64,000 nt of DNA, from assembly GCF_000276665.1 (NCBI RefSeq), contig NW_004955402.1, forward strand, positions 634,251-698,250, read 5' to 3'. Below the pieces are notes generated by a model. The model saw only the letters and a list, made by a program, of their open reading frames with translations. It made no database searches and was not told where the DNA came from. A program made the translations under genes and the position numbers. This document shows positions 1 to 13,100 of this stretch, one piece after another; the first letter of the stretch is position 1, and each line of letters opens with the position of its first letter. This stretch comes from Chinchilla lanigera. Taxonomy: Eukaryota > Chordata > Mammalia > Rodentia > Chinchillidae.

Positions 1-925
1 TGTGCATCCAGACATACTACAGAATAAAACAATGTCTCAGCTGCTGCTACGCTGAAAACAGCTTGGTAAACACTCAGCTCTCCTTCAAGGAGCAGTAACT
101 GCTAGAGTCCCTTCAAAACTGTCATGAATATCACGGCATTTTCAGATTTACTCCAAACTTCTGATCAAATGAAGGTATTTGAAATGATGTAAAAACAGAC
201 ACAGCAAAAGTTTAAAATACTAGACAATACTAACACACACACATGCACACGCCCTGCACTAGCAGAACATAAAATACAAGAAAATCACAGGCAGACTGGC
301 AAGTGAGAGCTGACTTTTACGGTGGCCCACGAAGGCCTGGCGTCCGGCTCTGTCCCCAGGGTGGCAGAATTTAGCCACTGAAGACAGGACTTCAAGCCTG
401 CAGTAGGCAGAGTGCAGCCAGGATGGCATCTGGATGTCAACAGACTGCAAGAACTGCAAGCTGGGGCCGGGCATGGGGCCTAGCTGCATTGCTGTTCCTC
501 GGCCACATGCTCTCTGGGGACAGTTCCACAGACCACGACACACGGTCCCAGAGCAAAAGCAGGCACGGTGAATGGAAGTTCACAAAACTTCCAAACACCA
601 CCTGAAACTCAAAGACCGTGTAAACAAAATAACCGAGAGGACTCAGCTAAAGTAACTAGCAGAGGACGAGTTCCTCAGGAATCAGAAGTAACCTGAAACA
701 TACCACAGACAGTGCCCACCTTCTGCTGGAGCGGACATGACACACTCTCAGCGGTCACATTGGGGAAAGTGCTGCTCTCATGGACAGAGGCCTGGGAGGG
801 ACACTCTTGAGCTTCCTACACTGCTCAACACAGGCCTTGACTGCTTTTTCCTAAATATTATTTCGCAGGTTAAATAGCCTGCATTAAAATACAGGAAGGA
901 CAAAGACCTGTGTAGAAACTGTTAC
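1..925. other. CEP192 intron, no exon seen
   Basis: Intron following the last exon in the window. I see no recognisable CEP192 exon, SINE or other feature in it. Confidence 0.6.
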
Positions 926-1156
926 CTCAATGACAGGGCTCTCGGCAATGGCAGTGAGAACAACTCTGCTCGCCAAGGCTTCCGCTTGCATGATTGTCTC
1001 AGTGTCTGCTGAAAATGGCCACGAAGCAACCCTGAACACACATTTGAAAATCCCGGGATCCAACGGTATGAAAAGCACTGTTATCTCTTCTGCTGCATGT
1101 GGTCTTACGATGACTTTATTCTTGAAAACTAAACAAGGATATGTTGAGAGATCCAC
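926..1156 (-). CDS. CEP192: CEP192 coding exon, last one in window (residues 1405-1481)
   Basis: The acceptor is TTTTTTAAAG. It reads VDLSTYPCLVFKNKVIVRPH, then ALASRVVLTAIAESPVIE. The donor is TTGAG|gtaaca, phase 0. It continues the PapD-like region. The next exon would begin left of base 1. Confidence 0.95.
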
Positions 1157-4100
1157 CTTTAAAAAAGAACCACAAAGTTTGTTAAGAAATGGCTTTACTT
1201 TGAAAATCAAGGAGAATCCCCTAGGTGAAGATTCCCTCTCCCAGATACATGCACTCCTCAGCTCGGACATCATGTCTTCCAAAACATCATGACCTATAAA
1301 ACCTAATTAGTTGACATGCTTCATAAACTGAGTTGCTGTTGCTACATAAACACTGTGCCTTCCTGGTCCATTTCTGCACAGACCTGGTTATCTCACATTC
1401 ACTTCTACAGGGTGCTGCAATGGTATTCACAGCTGGGAGCTTTCCCTGGGATGTGGTGCTACTTCTGCCCAGGGCTAACCACACTGGTCCCGTCCCCTTC
1501 TCTCCATAAGTGGGGATCTTCTTCCCAGCTCCCACCGCCACAGCCACCTCTCACCTTCCATCCTCAGCCTCTCCTTTAATCCCCTGCTTTTTGTAACCCA
1601 AGGATCCAAAAGCAGAGGAACACCAAGGAAAGTAAGAAGTGTGGAGAAGACCTTATGCGGCCAGGGAGAAAAGGCTGCTGCCTAGGGCGAAAGAAGTGCA
1701 GCCGCTCAGCCTCCTTCCCAGCAGGAGGAAGAAAGGAGACTTGGGGTCCAGAGTTACAGTGACAGTGGTCATCACTGCTCACATCAATCACATTCAACAA
1801 AGTCAGACTCAGGAAGTGGAGCCAGAAGTCAGAGCACTTAGTGACGTAAACACCAGTGCTAAAAGCAAACCGCAGTGGTTTTATAAATAAGTAACAAAGA
1901 CAGAAGCTACAAACTCATTCAGATCTTGCTTCTCACTCTGTAAGTACTGCGACCGAGGGGCAGAGAAGATCCCGCGCGGGACAGCTAAGCAGCAGTGAGG
2001 AGGCGCAGGCAGAGCAGTGGGCGTGACCTGAGGAAGTCACAGTGCTCACCTTCTCCCCGTTGACACTGACACTCAGCACGGCCACGCTGACCTGCAGCCA
2101 GCGGTCGGTGGGGTTGAGCACGCTGAGGTGGGTCTGCGAGGCGATGCCCATGCAGCACGCATGCGGGAACCTCAGCTCCTCCGGCACCCTGACGCTCGCT
2201 GCCAGAGAAAGGCAAAGCACACTCATCAAATACTTGGAGGAGACACCACTGGGTGGGGGGTCACTACAATACGGCCTGCAGGGACCCAGGCCTCACACAT
2301 GCAGAGCCTGGCTCCATTCAGCCCAGGAAAAGCAAAATGATTAACATCGGTGGAATCTACAAGTGACAGCAAATCAAGCCTGTGATGTCACTACCTATTG
2401 GTAACTAGCCCTTTCTTCTCTCCAAAATCCACTCGAAGTAGTAAGATCCCAGTGAGGCCAGGCATGGTGGCACAAGCTGGCGATAACGTGTTCATTCTAG
2501 TACTTCAGAGGCCGAGGCAGGAGAATCACTGCAAGTTCAAGGCCTGCCTGGGATACATAGTGAGTTTAAGGCCAGCCTGAACTACATAGGGAGGCTGAGC
2601 CAGGAGGACTGCCCTGAGTTTGAGGCCAGCCTCAGGTACACAGTAAGTTCAAGATCAGGCTGAACTGTATAACAAGGCCCTACCTGAAAAAAATGAAGAA
2701 GAACGGAAAAAGAACAAGAAGTGGACCCCAGAATAGCCTGCACTCCGGAAATGCCTGCCTGCTCAGATTCTGAAAACCACCCAATTTCCCCATCCTGGCT
2801 TGCATGGTGATTCTGGCAGGTGGACAGGAAAACAGCACCCCACGGAGTGGACACACCGCACCAGGAAAAGCACAGGCCCACTTTGCTTTGAAGACGGCTG
2901 CCAGGGAGAAGAGCTGCCCACCCATAGGTGCAGGTGCAGCCTCTCCCAAGGGCATCTGACCAACAGTGGACACTTCTCAGGTAAAAGAACACCAGACAAA
3001 TCCAAGTGCAGAGCCAAAGAGAGACAGGGAAGACAGGGCCTAGGGTGCTGTCCACCATGAGTGTCAGTGTCATTCGAAGCCAACTTCAGGGACACCTGGC
3101 TGGAAATACTATGATGCTCTAAATATAGGACAAAGAAAGGAGGTAATAAGAAATGAAGGCCAAACCTGGGCATGGCGGTGCACGCCTTACCACGTTCATG
3201 ACAGGGCCATAATTTTTATGCCTCACTGTCAGGCTGTTTGAACCACCAGTGGAACATTCAGGACTGTCACATAAATGACTGTCCCATGCATGACTGTACC
3301 ACTTCTACCAAGAGTGGTACAAGCCACCCAATGGGACAGTCATGTGTATACCACCAGGAGTTCAAGCTGGCGACAGTGTGTTCATTCTAGCACTTCAGAG
3401 GCTAAGCAGCAGAATCGCTGCAAGTTCAAGGCCTGTCTGGGATACATAGTGAGTTTAAGGTCATCCTGAACTACAGTGAGACATTGTCTCAAAAAAATAA
3501 GACCAAACAATACTTCCTTCCAACAAACTAGTTTTGGGGAAAACTGGAATTTGAGAAAAATTTAAGAAAACTGAAGTTTTAAATAACAAACCTTAATAAC
3601 AGAAAAAGCATCTTACCAAATCCTGCCATCATCCCTGAATCCCAGGGCTCGATCCCACAGCTTGCGCTGGCAGGGTGCGTGGGAAAAGGTTTTGCTGTGC
3701 TGTGCAGGGTCTGATGGAAGGCGTCAGAGCACGGGTTACAAAGGGTAGAGGAACCCAGCAGTCCAGAAGTGAGACCTGGCCCTAGACAAATCCCCATAGC
3801 CACGGGGTTCTGAACGTGGTCCCCTGCCACACCTGGGTAAGGGGGCCGTCCTGAGAACCCACAGACCGGGGCGCTGCCTGCGTGGCACGGAGGCGGCAAC
3901 GCGACGTGTGTCCTTGCACACTGCTGGGCCAAGGTGGCTGTGATGAGGGGCGGCCCTGCCCAGAGCGCAGGATAGGAAGAGGGCACACTCTGCCCCTTGG
4001 CGGCGGCAGCGGGGGCGGCGGCAGTGGCAGTGGCAGCGGCAGCGTCAGCGTCAGCGTCAGCGTCAGCAGCGAGCTCGTGTCCAGGGATACTTCGTCGAGG

Positions 4101-7100
4101 GACCTGGCCCCAGGACTCACTGCCGGGGTCCTCAGAAGCTGTCCTCTGACCTCCAACCACGGGCTGTTGGCCTGGTGCAGGGAGCTGAGGTGGGGCCAGC
4201 CCAGCCCAGAAGCTGAGACCTGGCTGGCTCAGAGCCTGGCCTGTCCCGCAGCAGGACATCCCCACCAGCTGCCTGGCTTCCCACAGCGCTCCACTCTCAG
4301 AAGGGACCTGGCTCGAGGCGGAGTTAGGTTCCATGTCGTGAGGCCTGCTACTCAGAGAAGCAGCTGCAGCGGCTCTCCATACTCCAGACTCACTGGGGAC
4401 CACTCGCTCGGGACCCCCTCGGGGGAATGCGGCTCCCCTGCTCTGCTGAAGGGACAGCTCTGCCTCCTCCTTGGGGGGCAGCGGGCTGGCTCGGATGATT
4501 GCGGTGCTCAGCTCACTGGTGAGGTCACTCTGTGTGTGACAAATGTCCAGAGTCACCCACAGATAACCAAACACAGTCACCCCAAATCATGGCAGTATAA
4601 CCTCGAGAGATACAAGGCGGTCTACACAGCACTACCCCTCTGAGGAGGAGCTGCCCTACACACAAGACAGCAGTCTCATAGCTGCGAAAGACAGGCTTAC
4701 ATGAGAAAATTGCATTCGTTACTCTAAAAGTAATTATAATGTGAGGAAACTAAATGGGTGATATATACCAATGATGTCAAAAAAATGCACATGAAGGACC
4801 AGCTGTTGGGAAGCAGGGGATAGGAAACAGTATTTTACAATGCTGGGGACCAGGCTATGTGACTGGGGTCCCATGGCTCCGAGGCCAGTGTGACCTTGCT
4901 TTAGGAACAGAGAGGTAAGCGGAAGGCCGCCTGCTTCCTGCTTCCATGGGGAAAGCTCGTAACTGCACTTTTTCTTTTTTTTTTTGTGACTGGGTCTCAC
5001 CATGTAGTCAGGCCAGCCCTGAACTCACTATGTAGCCCAGGCTGGCTCTGAACTTGTGGCAATCCTCCTGCCTCAGCCTCTCAAATGTTGAGATTACAGG
5101 TGTGCACTGCCATGCTCAACTGCAACACTTCTAAAGCAAGACAACATCTGCTTTAGAAGAACGCAGGGATATCGCTACGAAGAAGTACTTGTTCTCCACT
5201 AAACTGTTCCCCAATTACTGCAGTGGCTGTTCCATGGACAGTGCACTATCCTCTCTCCTGTGCTCCTCGCTGGCTAACAGAGCGGGTCACCATGGAGACG
5301 GTTGTCCCTGTCTACTGAGGCAGGCTCCTCTCAGTTCCCTTGTACCTTGAATACTGTCTTTTGTCTTTCTTTACTTCCCACAGCAACCAGAGTCACGTAA
5401 CGGACACACTTCAGAGACTCAGTTCTGTCAACTTTACAATGAAAATCTAAATCCGTTAGCAACAGAGGAATGACGGCTGAGCAAGCTGCCCACTGCTACG
5501 GACATGAGGTCGGAGGTGACGCAGCACAGGTCCAGGCCCCAGACACCACTCCTGTCCACACGGACTACACACGCTGGAAGGCTCTGCGAACTGAGCCGGG
5601 TCCAGTTTCTGCACCTGTGTGGCCTGTGTGGTCTGTGTACTTAGCAACAGTCCTGGCCAGGGCTCACATGCACTTCTTCACGCACCACCTGCCGGTGACA
5701 CTGCCAGCTTGTAGGGCGACAGGCGGCATTTACACCCCGGAACACCCTGCACTCTGCCTGGCTCTAGGTTTGGTAATCTCTCCTGGACTGAAGCTTTAGA
5801 AATAGAGATACTGACAGCCAAAGTCCAGACCCAGCTGCTTATTAGTAATAGTGCAGAATTGCCAGGTGGCCAGCATGGTCCTCCCTGCGCTGCTCCTCAC
5901 AGGGGAGGATGCAGGTGTTGGGGGTTAGGGACCTGGGGACTCAACAGGAGGCTACCCAGCTCATCACTCAGTTCCTAGCCACGCAGAGAGCATGCAGACT
6001 CCACAGCCAGCAACCTCAGAAGCAGGCCTTGCTGACCAGACCCACACAGTGGAGCGGCCTGTACCGTGTGCAGAGTAGTCACAGCTCACCGCAAAGCTGA
6101 ACACTCACACTCACAGCACACACGCAAGAACACACAATACACGCGCTGCTCCCGGATAAAACTCAGCTCTCCTACCCTACCTTGCCACAGGCCCGCACAA
6201 TCTCTGACCTGAATTTCTGCAATAGCCTTACGTCAAATCTCCCCGTTCCAACCTTGCTCCTCCATGCCCAGCTGGAGCAAGCTTTTAAATCAAAAGCAAA
6301 TCCAGAATGCATCACTACAAGTTGGTCAGTCCCACTTAATTACTCAGCCAGAAGCTCTCATGTACATGATTGTTCTTACTGCTTTGACCTTACTGACACA
6401 CTCTCCTTTTTGCCCAGCTTACAAGCATTCAAACTCCAAAACCTGACCTCCCAGCCTCTCCAGCGCTTGGTCTTGCCTTCTCTGATTGCCAACCCTCTCC
6501 ACATGTAAGATTCATTGCAGCCAACATAGGCTCCCCGAGGACCTGCGGCACAGTGCACAGCTCCTTCCCACCTCGTCCATCCCCCATCCGCCCCTTGGCT
6601 CCCGTTTAGCTCTAAGTTGCTGTGCAAATCAAGGCCTCCACACATAAAGCCTCTCATGCTCCCCTGCTGAGCCACCCGGCCCTGCCGCTGGGGTCTGCCA
6701 CCTCCTTGGGATTCCTCAGGGCACACCCCTGCCTCAGCACACTTCACGACACAGTCTGCCTGGCACCAACAGAGCTTTTGGGGGTGACACCAGACTCTCG
6801 GCCCTCCAGTGCCCACCCAGCAGGAGCACCTGTTTATATGGACACGTGCACGTGCACACGCACACACTCTCTATTCTGCAGTGAGCAGGCCTGAGCTCCA
6901 GTTGCAGTTAAGCACAAAGCTGTCCAGAAGAACAGCCCGAGTGCTGCCCACCTTGCCGGCATCGTTAGTGGCTGAGGTTGGACAGGTGCTCTCCTGTTCA
7001 GACAGGTAAGTCAGTCTGCTCGCGTCAGCATGGGAACATGCCAGCCGGGACAGCTCACTCTCCTCACTCTCAGCAGGGCACTTCTGGGTACAGGCTGCTA

Positions 7101-10100
7101 AGTCGAGGGACTCTGAAGCACCCCTGAAGAGAAGCGAGAGCCTCATGTCAGTTACCTAGGCTTTACTCTCCACACCCACACCACAACCGCCCCCTCCGCC
7201 TGCCCTCAACTTGGGAGCAACTACGGCATGTACTCCCTTCTACATTTAATTATCTAAAGGCTGTGTCTAGTCCTACTGGATAACCTATATGGTAAGCTAC
7301 AGTGAAAGAAAAGTGTTGTAGCATTTTTATAAATAAATATACAGACATTTAACGATTCCTTCGATAAAACTACACTGAGTATTTCATATGGAGTAGTGAA
7401 CAAAAGTATTAAAATTTCTCTCCTTCAAAGAGCAAAGATAAAAAAGAGAACCATACAGGTAAAGGCAAAGAAACAGGTCAGATGCACTGACAGGAGTGTA
7501 TACAGACACAGGGTGGCACAACTTTCCGCAGAGCAAGTGGGTGGGACATATCAAAAGCCCCCTTAACTCTCGTGTTCTGCATGTAGGAATGTTTCCTCAG
7601 GAAAAAATTAATGATAAAGACTTCATGAAAAGGTTATTTCATCATAGTGCTATCCCTGATAATTAGGACAACTTAAATCTCCTATAGGAGGAGCTGGGTT
7701 ATAACAGAGCACTCTGCAGCCACAAAAACCCAAGCTGCTAGGGCTAGGGTGTAGCTCAGCCACAGAGTGCCAGCCTGGCAGTCTGTAAATGAAAAAAAGC
7801 AGGGTAAGAAAATCTGCACAAGGGTCAGGCGTGGTGGTGCATGCCTGTGATCCCAGCACTCAAGAGGCTGAGGCAGGAGGATTGTTGCAAATTCGAGGTC
7901 AGCCTGAACTGCATAGTGAGACCATCTCAAAAAGACAAAAAAAAAAAAAACTGCACAAGAAAAACAAAAATTCACAAAACATTTACAATGGTTGCCTTTG
8001 AGAAATGAACCTAAGAATGTGCACTTGTTCTCCCTATGCTTTTTGCAAGTTTTCCCACACAGAGCACACGCTGTCAGTAACAGCAGCAAGGAGAGGTGAG
8101 CACGTACCCTGACGCACTGGCCCGCGAGCCCTCGCTGGGTGAAGAGTGGCTGAGTGGGGAGGTGGACGGCCAGAAGCTCTCCTGCTCCTCCTCCGAGCCA
8201 GCCCCGGCGTGCTCAGCAGAGGCGTTCCTGCAATCTGCCGGGAAGCACATGTTGCAGTGAGAACAGAAAACACTGCGCACAAGCCTGTGAATGTGAGCGG
8301 GCACTCAGATACTCACCCACACTTCCCGGTGAGGCGACACAAGGCTCTTCAAAAGTCGTGCGCTTGTCACTGTTGCTTGTTTCACGAGCACCCTCCGTTT
8401 GCCTCTGATTTTGCATTTCTTCACACTCTTCCAAGAGGCAGAGGGGTGTTCTTCGGGGGCTCCTTACCGAGGAGTAACTGCTGGGCGCTGGAGTGGACAC
8501 AGAGGCCGCTTCCTCACCGGGACCAGTGTCTGGCAAGGCGTGGTCGGAGGCAAGTGTCTGCCCGCCAGCCGCTGCGCCCTCCTCCCTCAGACTCGGCCGA
8601 GTGGAGTCTGAAGACTCAGCGGTTCCGAATGAGCCCCGATTCTCACTCTCTCCACTTCCGCCAGGAAGCACAGCTGCTGTCTTTTCTCTGCGTTCCCGCT
8701 CACTCAAGTTAGCAGCACAAGAGCTGACCGCGTGGACATCCTCAGCAGTCTGTTCTTTTAGCAACGACAAGTCCCACACGTCCAGCAGGCCAGCTCTTGA
8801 CACACTTTCTAACCCACCTTCACATCTACTAAGGTCCGTTTTTGTGAGGTACTTCTCCATTTCAAATGCGCCGGAGCCACTGCCTCCGTGCAAGTCACCA
8901 GGGGAGCGACAGGACAACACGGAGCAGTCCCTGTGCTCGCCACGCTCCTGAGTAGCCTGGCCCCTGGCTCTGTTTCTCAGGGCCTTCATGAGGGCGGCAA
9001 ACTGGGAGGGATCGGTGCTGACCGAGGCGTCCGCGATGGCTGACGCGATGGTGCTGATCCTGAGCACAGAATCACCATGGTCGGGGAGCTCCTCTTTGTG
9101 CTGGAGTTTGTTATTCCTGAAGAAAGAGTCCTAGAAATCAGAAAATGTACATCAGAAAAACTCACGCCACTTCTAGGGAATGTTCAAGTTAGTTGAATCT
9201 TTATTTACAGAAGAGCTCCCCTCAGTGGAAGGGTGCCCTGAGGCCATGATGGCCCTGAACCCCCTAAAACACAGGGCATTATTTCTTAGACATACCCAGA
9301 ATAAAGCTCAACTATGAATCAGGCCCAGCAAGACATCAATGACAATAACTAATAAAACAGAGCAATCATAACAATGCACTGTAATAAAGATATGGAAAAG
9401 CCTGTTTCTCTATTACAGTTTTCCACGTAATATTAGGATACAGTAAACCTGTACGTGAAAGGTGACAATGGCAGAAGTACTAACAGCACAAGCTCCAACA
9501 GCAGCAAAAACCAGCAGCAAGTCAGGGCCAGGGATATAGCTCAGTGGCATAAGCGCTTGCCTGGCAAGCCTGAGGTCATGAGTTCGATTCCCAATACCAA
9601 AAAAAAGACGCAGTCTAGACAACAGGGGCGCGTCTTATCTCCCATAACTGGAAGTACAGATGGAGACATCTGGGTGATGTGGCAACTGACAGTGGCAGCA
9701 GCAAGTCATCTACGGTGTCTAACGCAAATGACGGCCATCACCAAACTTAATCACACAGAACCAGGTAAGCCAGTGGCATATCAACTACACAGACTAACGA
9801 GAAAGATACCCGTTACCAACTTCAATCATACAGTACCATGTAATTTACAAATTTTATTTTTAAAAAGCTTCATGACTTAAAGCAATGCTAAGGGGCTGGG
9901 GATTTAGCTCAGCAGCACAGGGCCTGCCTGGCAAGCGCAAAGTAGTGAGTTCGATTCCCGGTACTGGAAAAAAGCCAAAAAATAAAAATAAAAATAAATA
10001 AAGCAATGCTAAAACTGAATCAAAAATAATAAGGAACAAAAAAAATCAAACTACAAAGATGGATAAACCTGTGAGCCACTATTTAAAATATAATTCTTGG

Positions 10101-13100
10101 CAATTTCATTCAGTTGTTCAAATTATTTATAAGCAAGACATAAACAAGAACTATGGGGAAAAAAAACAAGAACCATGGGTAAAAAATTGAAATGCATCCA
10201 ACAGCAAAGAACCATAAAACTACTGAACAAAAAGATTGCAATGCTAAGATTTTTGTCTTCAGTAACAGCAGAGTAGGTAACATAATCTCCTCCTAAGAGC
10301 AACCAGGACTAGACAGCATATTCAAGAAGACCTCTTACAGCTAACAAGGAGCTTTAGGGGGTGTTGAAAGAAAAAGGTCATGCAAAGTTATGGAGCCAAA
10401 ACCTAAGGAGAAATCAGTAATCCAGAGATGCAGCCCCACTAGTGGGGATGCTTTTCCCAGGAGGCACTGTCGCTTCCGGAAGAGGGCGAGCACAACTGTT
10501 CTCATGGGGATGGGGAAGCCGGGCGAGGTGGCACATGCCTGTAATCCCAGCACCTGGGAGGCTGAAGCAGGAGGATCATTGCGAGTTCGAGGACAGCCTG
10601 GGCTACAAAGTGAATTTAAGACCAGCCTGAACTGCACAGCGAAACCGTCTTAAAAAGACAAAAAAAAAGAAAAGTAATCATGGGGATGGGGAAGAAAAAG
10701 GAGTTCAGAGTCTGCTGGGACCAGGTCTGGGGGTGACGGGAGTGCATGGCTGTGTGAGGTGCGTGCTTCAAGATGAGACCACGAGGGCTCCCCACAGGCA
10801 GGCCCAAGCCTCGGCAGGCCTTGTTTGCAGTGAAGTGGAGCCGTCTTGCGCAACATATAAAATGTGCAATAGAGTTAACACTCACATGTGAGTAAAACTT
10901 TCTTTTACAAATATTTTTGCCATAATGTTAAAAAAAAGGTGGGCCATAGGCTGCACATCCCCGTGTGGTGGGGTGCACGCAACTGGACTGGCCTCCTCCA
11001 AACCGACCCAGTCCGGTCAGCTCGGTCCCAACACATAAGCCAACAGCCTGTACTCACTCGTGTCCCCTGCCTGTCAGTAGCAAACACATTCAACCTGGAA
11101 CACACCTCCCTGGGCTGGTGTTACTTCAACAAATTTCCTACGAACTGCAGCTATCTAAGTACATTTCAGGAAGATGGGTAAAAACAAAGAAAAACTTTTT
11201 AAAGCTCCCTGCGACAAGACACATTATCTTTAATGAAATAACTGTAAAACTGTGTCAGCAAACTTTTAAAATGAAATGATGTAAAGTAGTAATGCAAACA
11301 GCTAAAAGTTGTTTCTAAGCTAGAATTTTATACCAAGTAATAATACAATTTAACAATGATCAGGAGCAGCCGGTGTGGTGGTGCACACCTGTAATCCCAG
11401 CACACCGGGAGACTGAGGCAGGAGGATCATTGTGAGTTTGAGACAAGCCTCAGCTACAAAGTGAGCTTAAGGCCAGCCTGAACTGCATAGTGAGACCCTG
11501 TCTCAAAAAGAAAAAAAAAAAGGACAAAAGGAAAACTATGAGATGCAATAAAAGCTGTGCTTTCAGGGAAATATACACCATTAGGAAAGCAAGGCAGAAA
11601 AATCAGTGAGCCAGACATTCATCTCAAGAAGTTGCAAAAACAGCAAATTAAATCCATACAAAGTAGAAGCAAAGCTGGGATAATACATTTGACTATAAAC
11701 TTGTTCTATAAACTCTTTTACATATATTATAAATTGATGGAAAATATTTTTTTAACTTCAAGACATTAGAAGCTGGGCATGGTAGCACATGCCTACATTC
11801 CCAGCAGCCTGAAAGGCTGAGGCAGGAGGTTTTTAAATTCTAGCTCTGCCTTGGCAACTCAATAGCTTAGTGAGACCCTGCCTCAAAACAAAAACTAAAA
11901 AAGGGCTCAGGAGCCAGGCATGGTGCAGGCCTGTAATCCCAGCACTTGGGAGACGGAGGCAGGAGGATCACTTCAAGTTCGAGGCCAGACTGCACTACAA
12001 AGTGAGATCAAGGCCGGCCTGAACTACATAGCGAGTCCCTGTTTCAGAAAGACTTAAAAAAAACAAGGGGGGGCGGGGCTCAGGATGCAGCTCAGGGCAA
12101 AGACTCTGGACTCAATCCCAGTACTGCAAAGAAAAAAGAAGACACGTAAGAAAACTGAAGGCTGTTTGTGTAGCTCAGTGGTAGAGCACCTGCCTCACAT
12201 GCAAGAGGCCTGGGGTTCAGTCCCTGCACTCCAAAAACAAAACTGAAGCCAGGAAAATAAAACACATGTGAGGCAGCATGTACTCTTCACAGGCGAGCTT
12301 GTCTCCTCTCACTGGACAACTATCACAAGGAAGTCAAGCGCAGGTTCCAGAAGGGAAACAGTACCTCCGCCGTCCCCTCGGTGGCAGTCAGCGTCACATC
12401 ATGCTCATGTGCGTCTGAAGTTCTCTCCAGGGTTTCCACCTGCAGGGTAACGGATCCTTGGCTCAGCTGTGCCTGGGACTGCTCGTTCAGATCTCCTGCA
12501 GAAGAGACAGTGTGCACTTACCCGCGCACGCTAACCCTTAGTCTAGCTGTTGGGAAGCATCTTACCACCTGTGCATCGGCTGCCCGAGAGGACAGGCCTG
12601 AGAGACAATGCAGACTGCAATCTCTCCCTCGCCAACGCTCATGTACACTCCTTCATGACTTTCACGCTGGGCTAACAGCGAGCACTTCTTTACAGTGGCC
12701 CAGCTCTCCACAGGAACACAAGCTCCTTACAGAGAGCCGCGCGCTGCACATAGCTTCACAGGACGCTCAGCTAAAGACACTGTGCTAGCAAAACAGGGCC
12801 GCTCAGTCCCTAAACACTGGCCCAGGAAATTTGATTTTAAGTACTTTTTTTTCGTTTTTTTGAGATAGGGTCTTGCTCTGTAGTTCAGGCTGGGCTTAAA
12901 CTCACTACGTAGCTCAGGCTGGCCTCAAACTTACGGCAATCTTCCTGCCTCAGCCTCACAAAAAGTACTTTTAATAGATATGTCATATTTGGACTATCAT
13001 CATCTAAATTCCAAAATATATCTTTAATTGAAAGTCTTAAGTAATTATTCACTAACTCAGAAACAATAGGCCAGAGTTAACTAGGGCATTTGAAATTATC

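Noticed and set aside
3882..4643. 253-codon plus-strand open frame
   Set aside because: It is the antisense of the GC-rich CEP192 exon 4529-3617, rich in Gly-Ser from the same repeat. The minus strand has conserved protein and splice sites.
8227..8234. Alternative acceptor seven bases downstream in CEP192 exon 8234-8108
   Set aside because: Joining there puts the conserved EHAGAGSEEEQ segment out of frame; the acceptor at 8235-8236 keeps it.
8146..8951. Plus-strand frames of 152-188 codons
   Set aside because: Shadows of the 814-nt CEP192 exon; no similarity to any protein I know.
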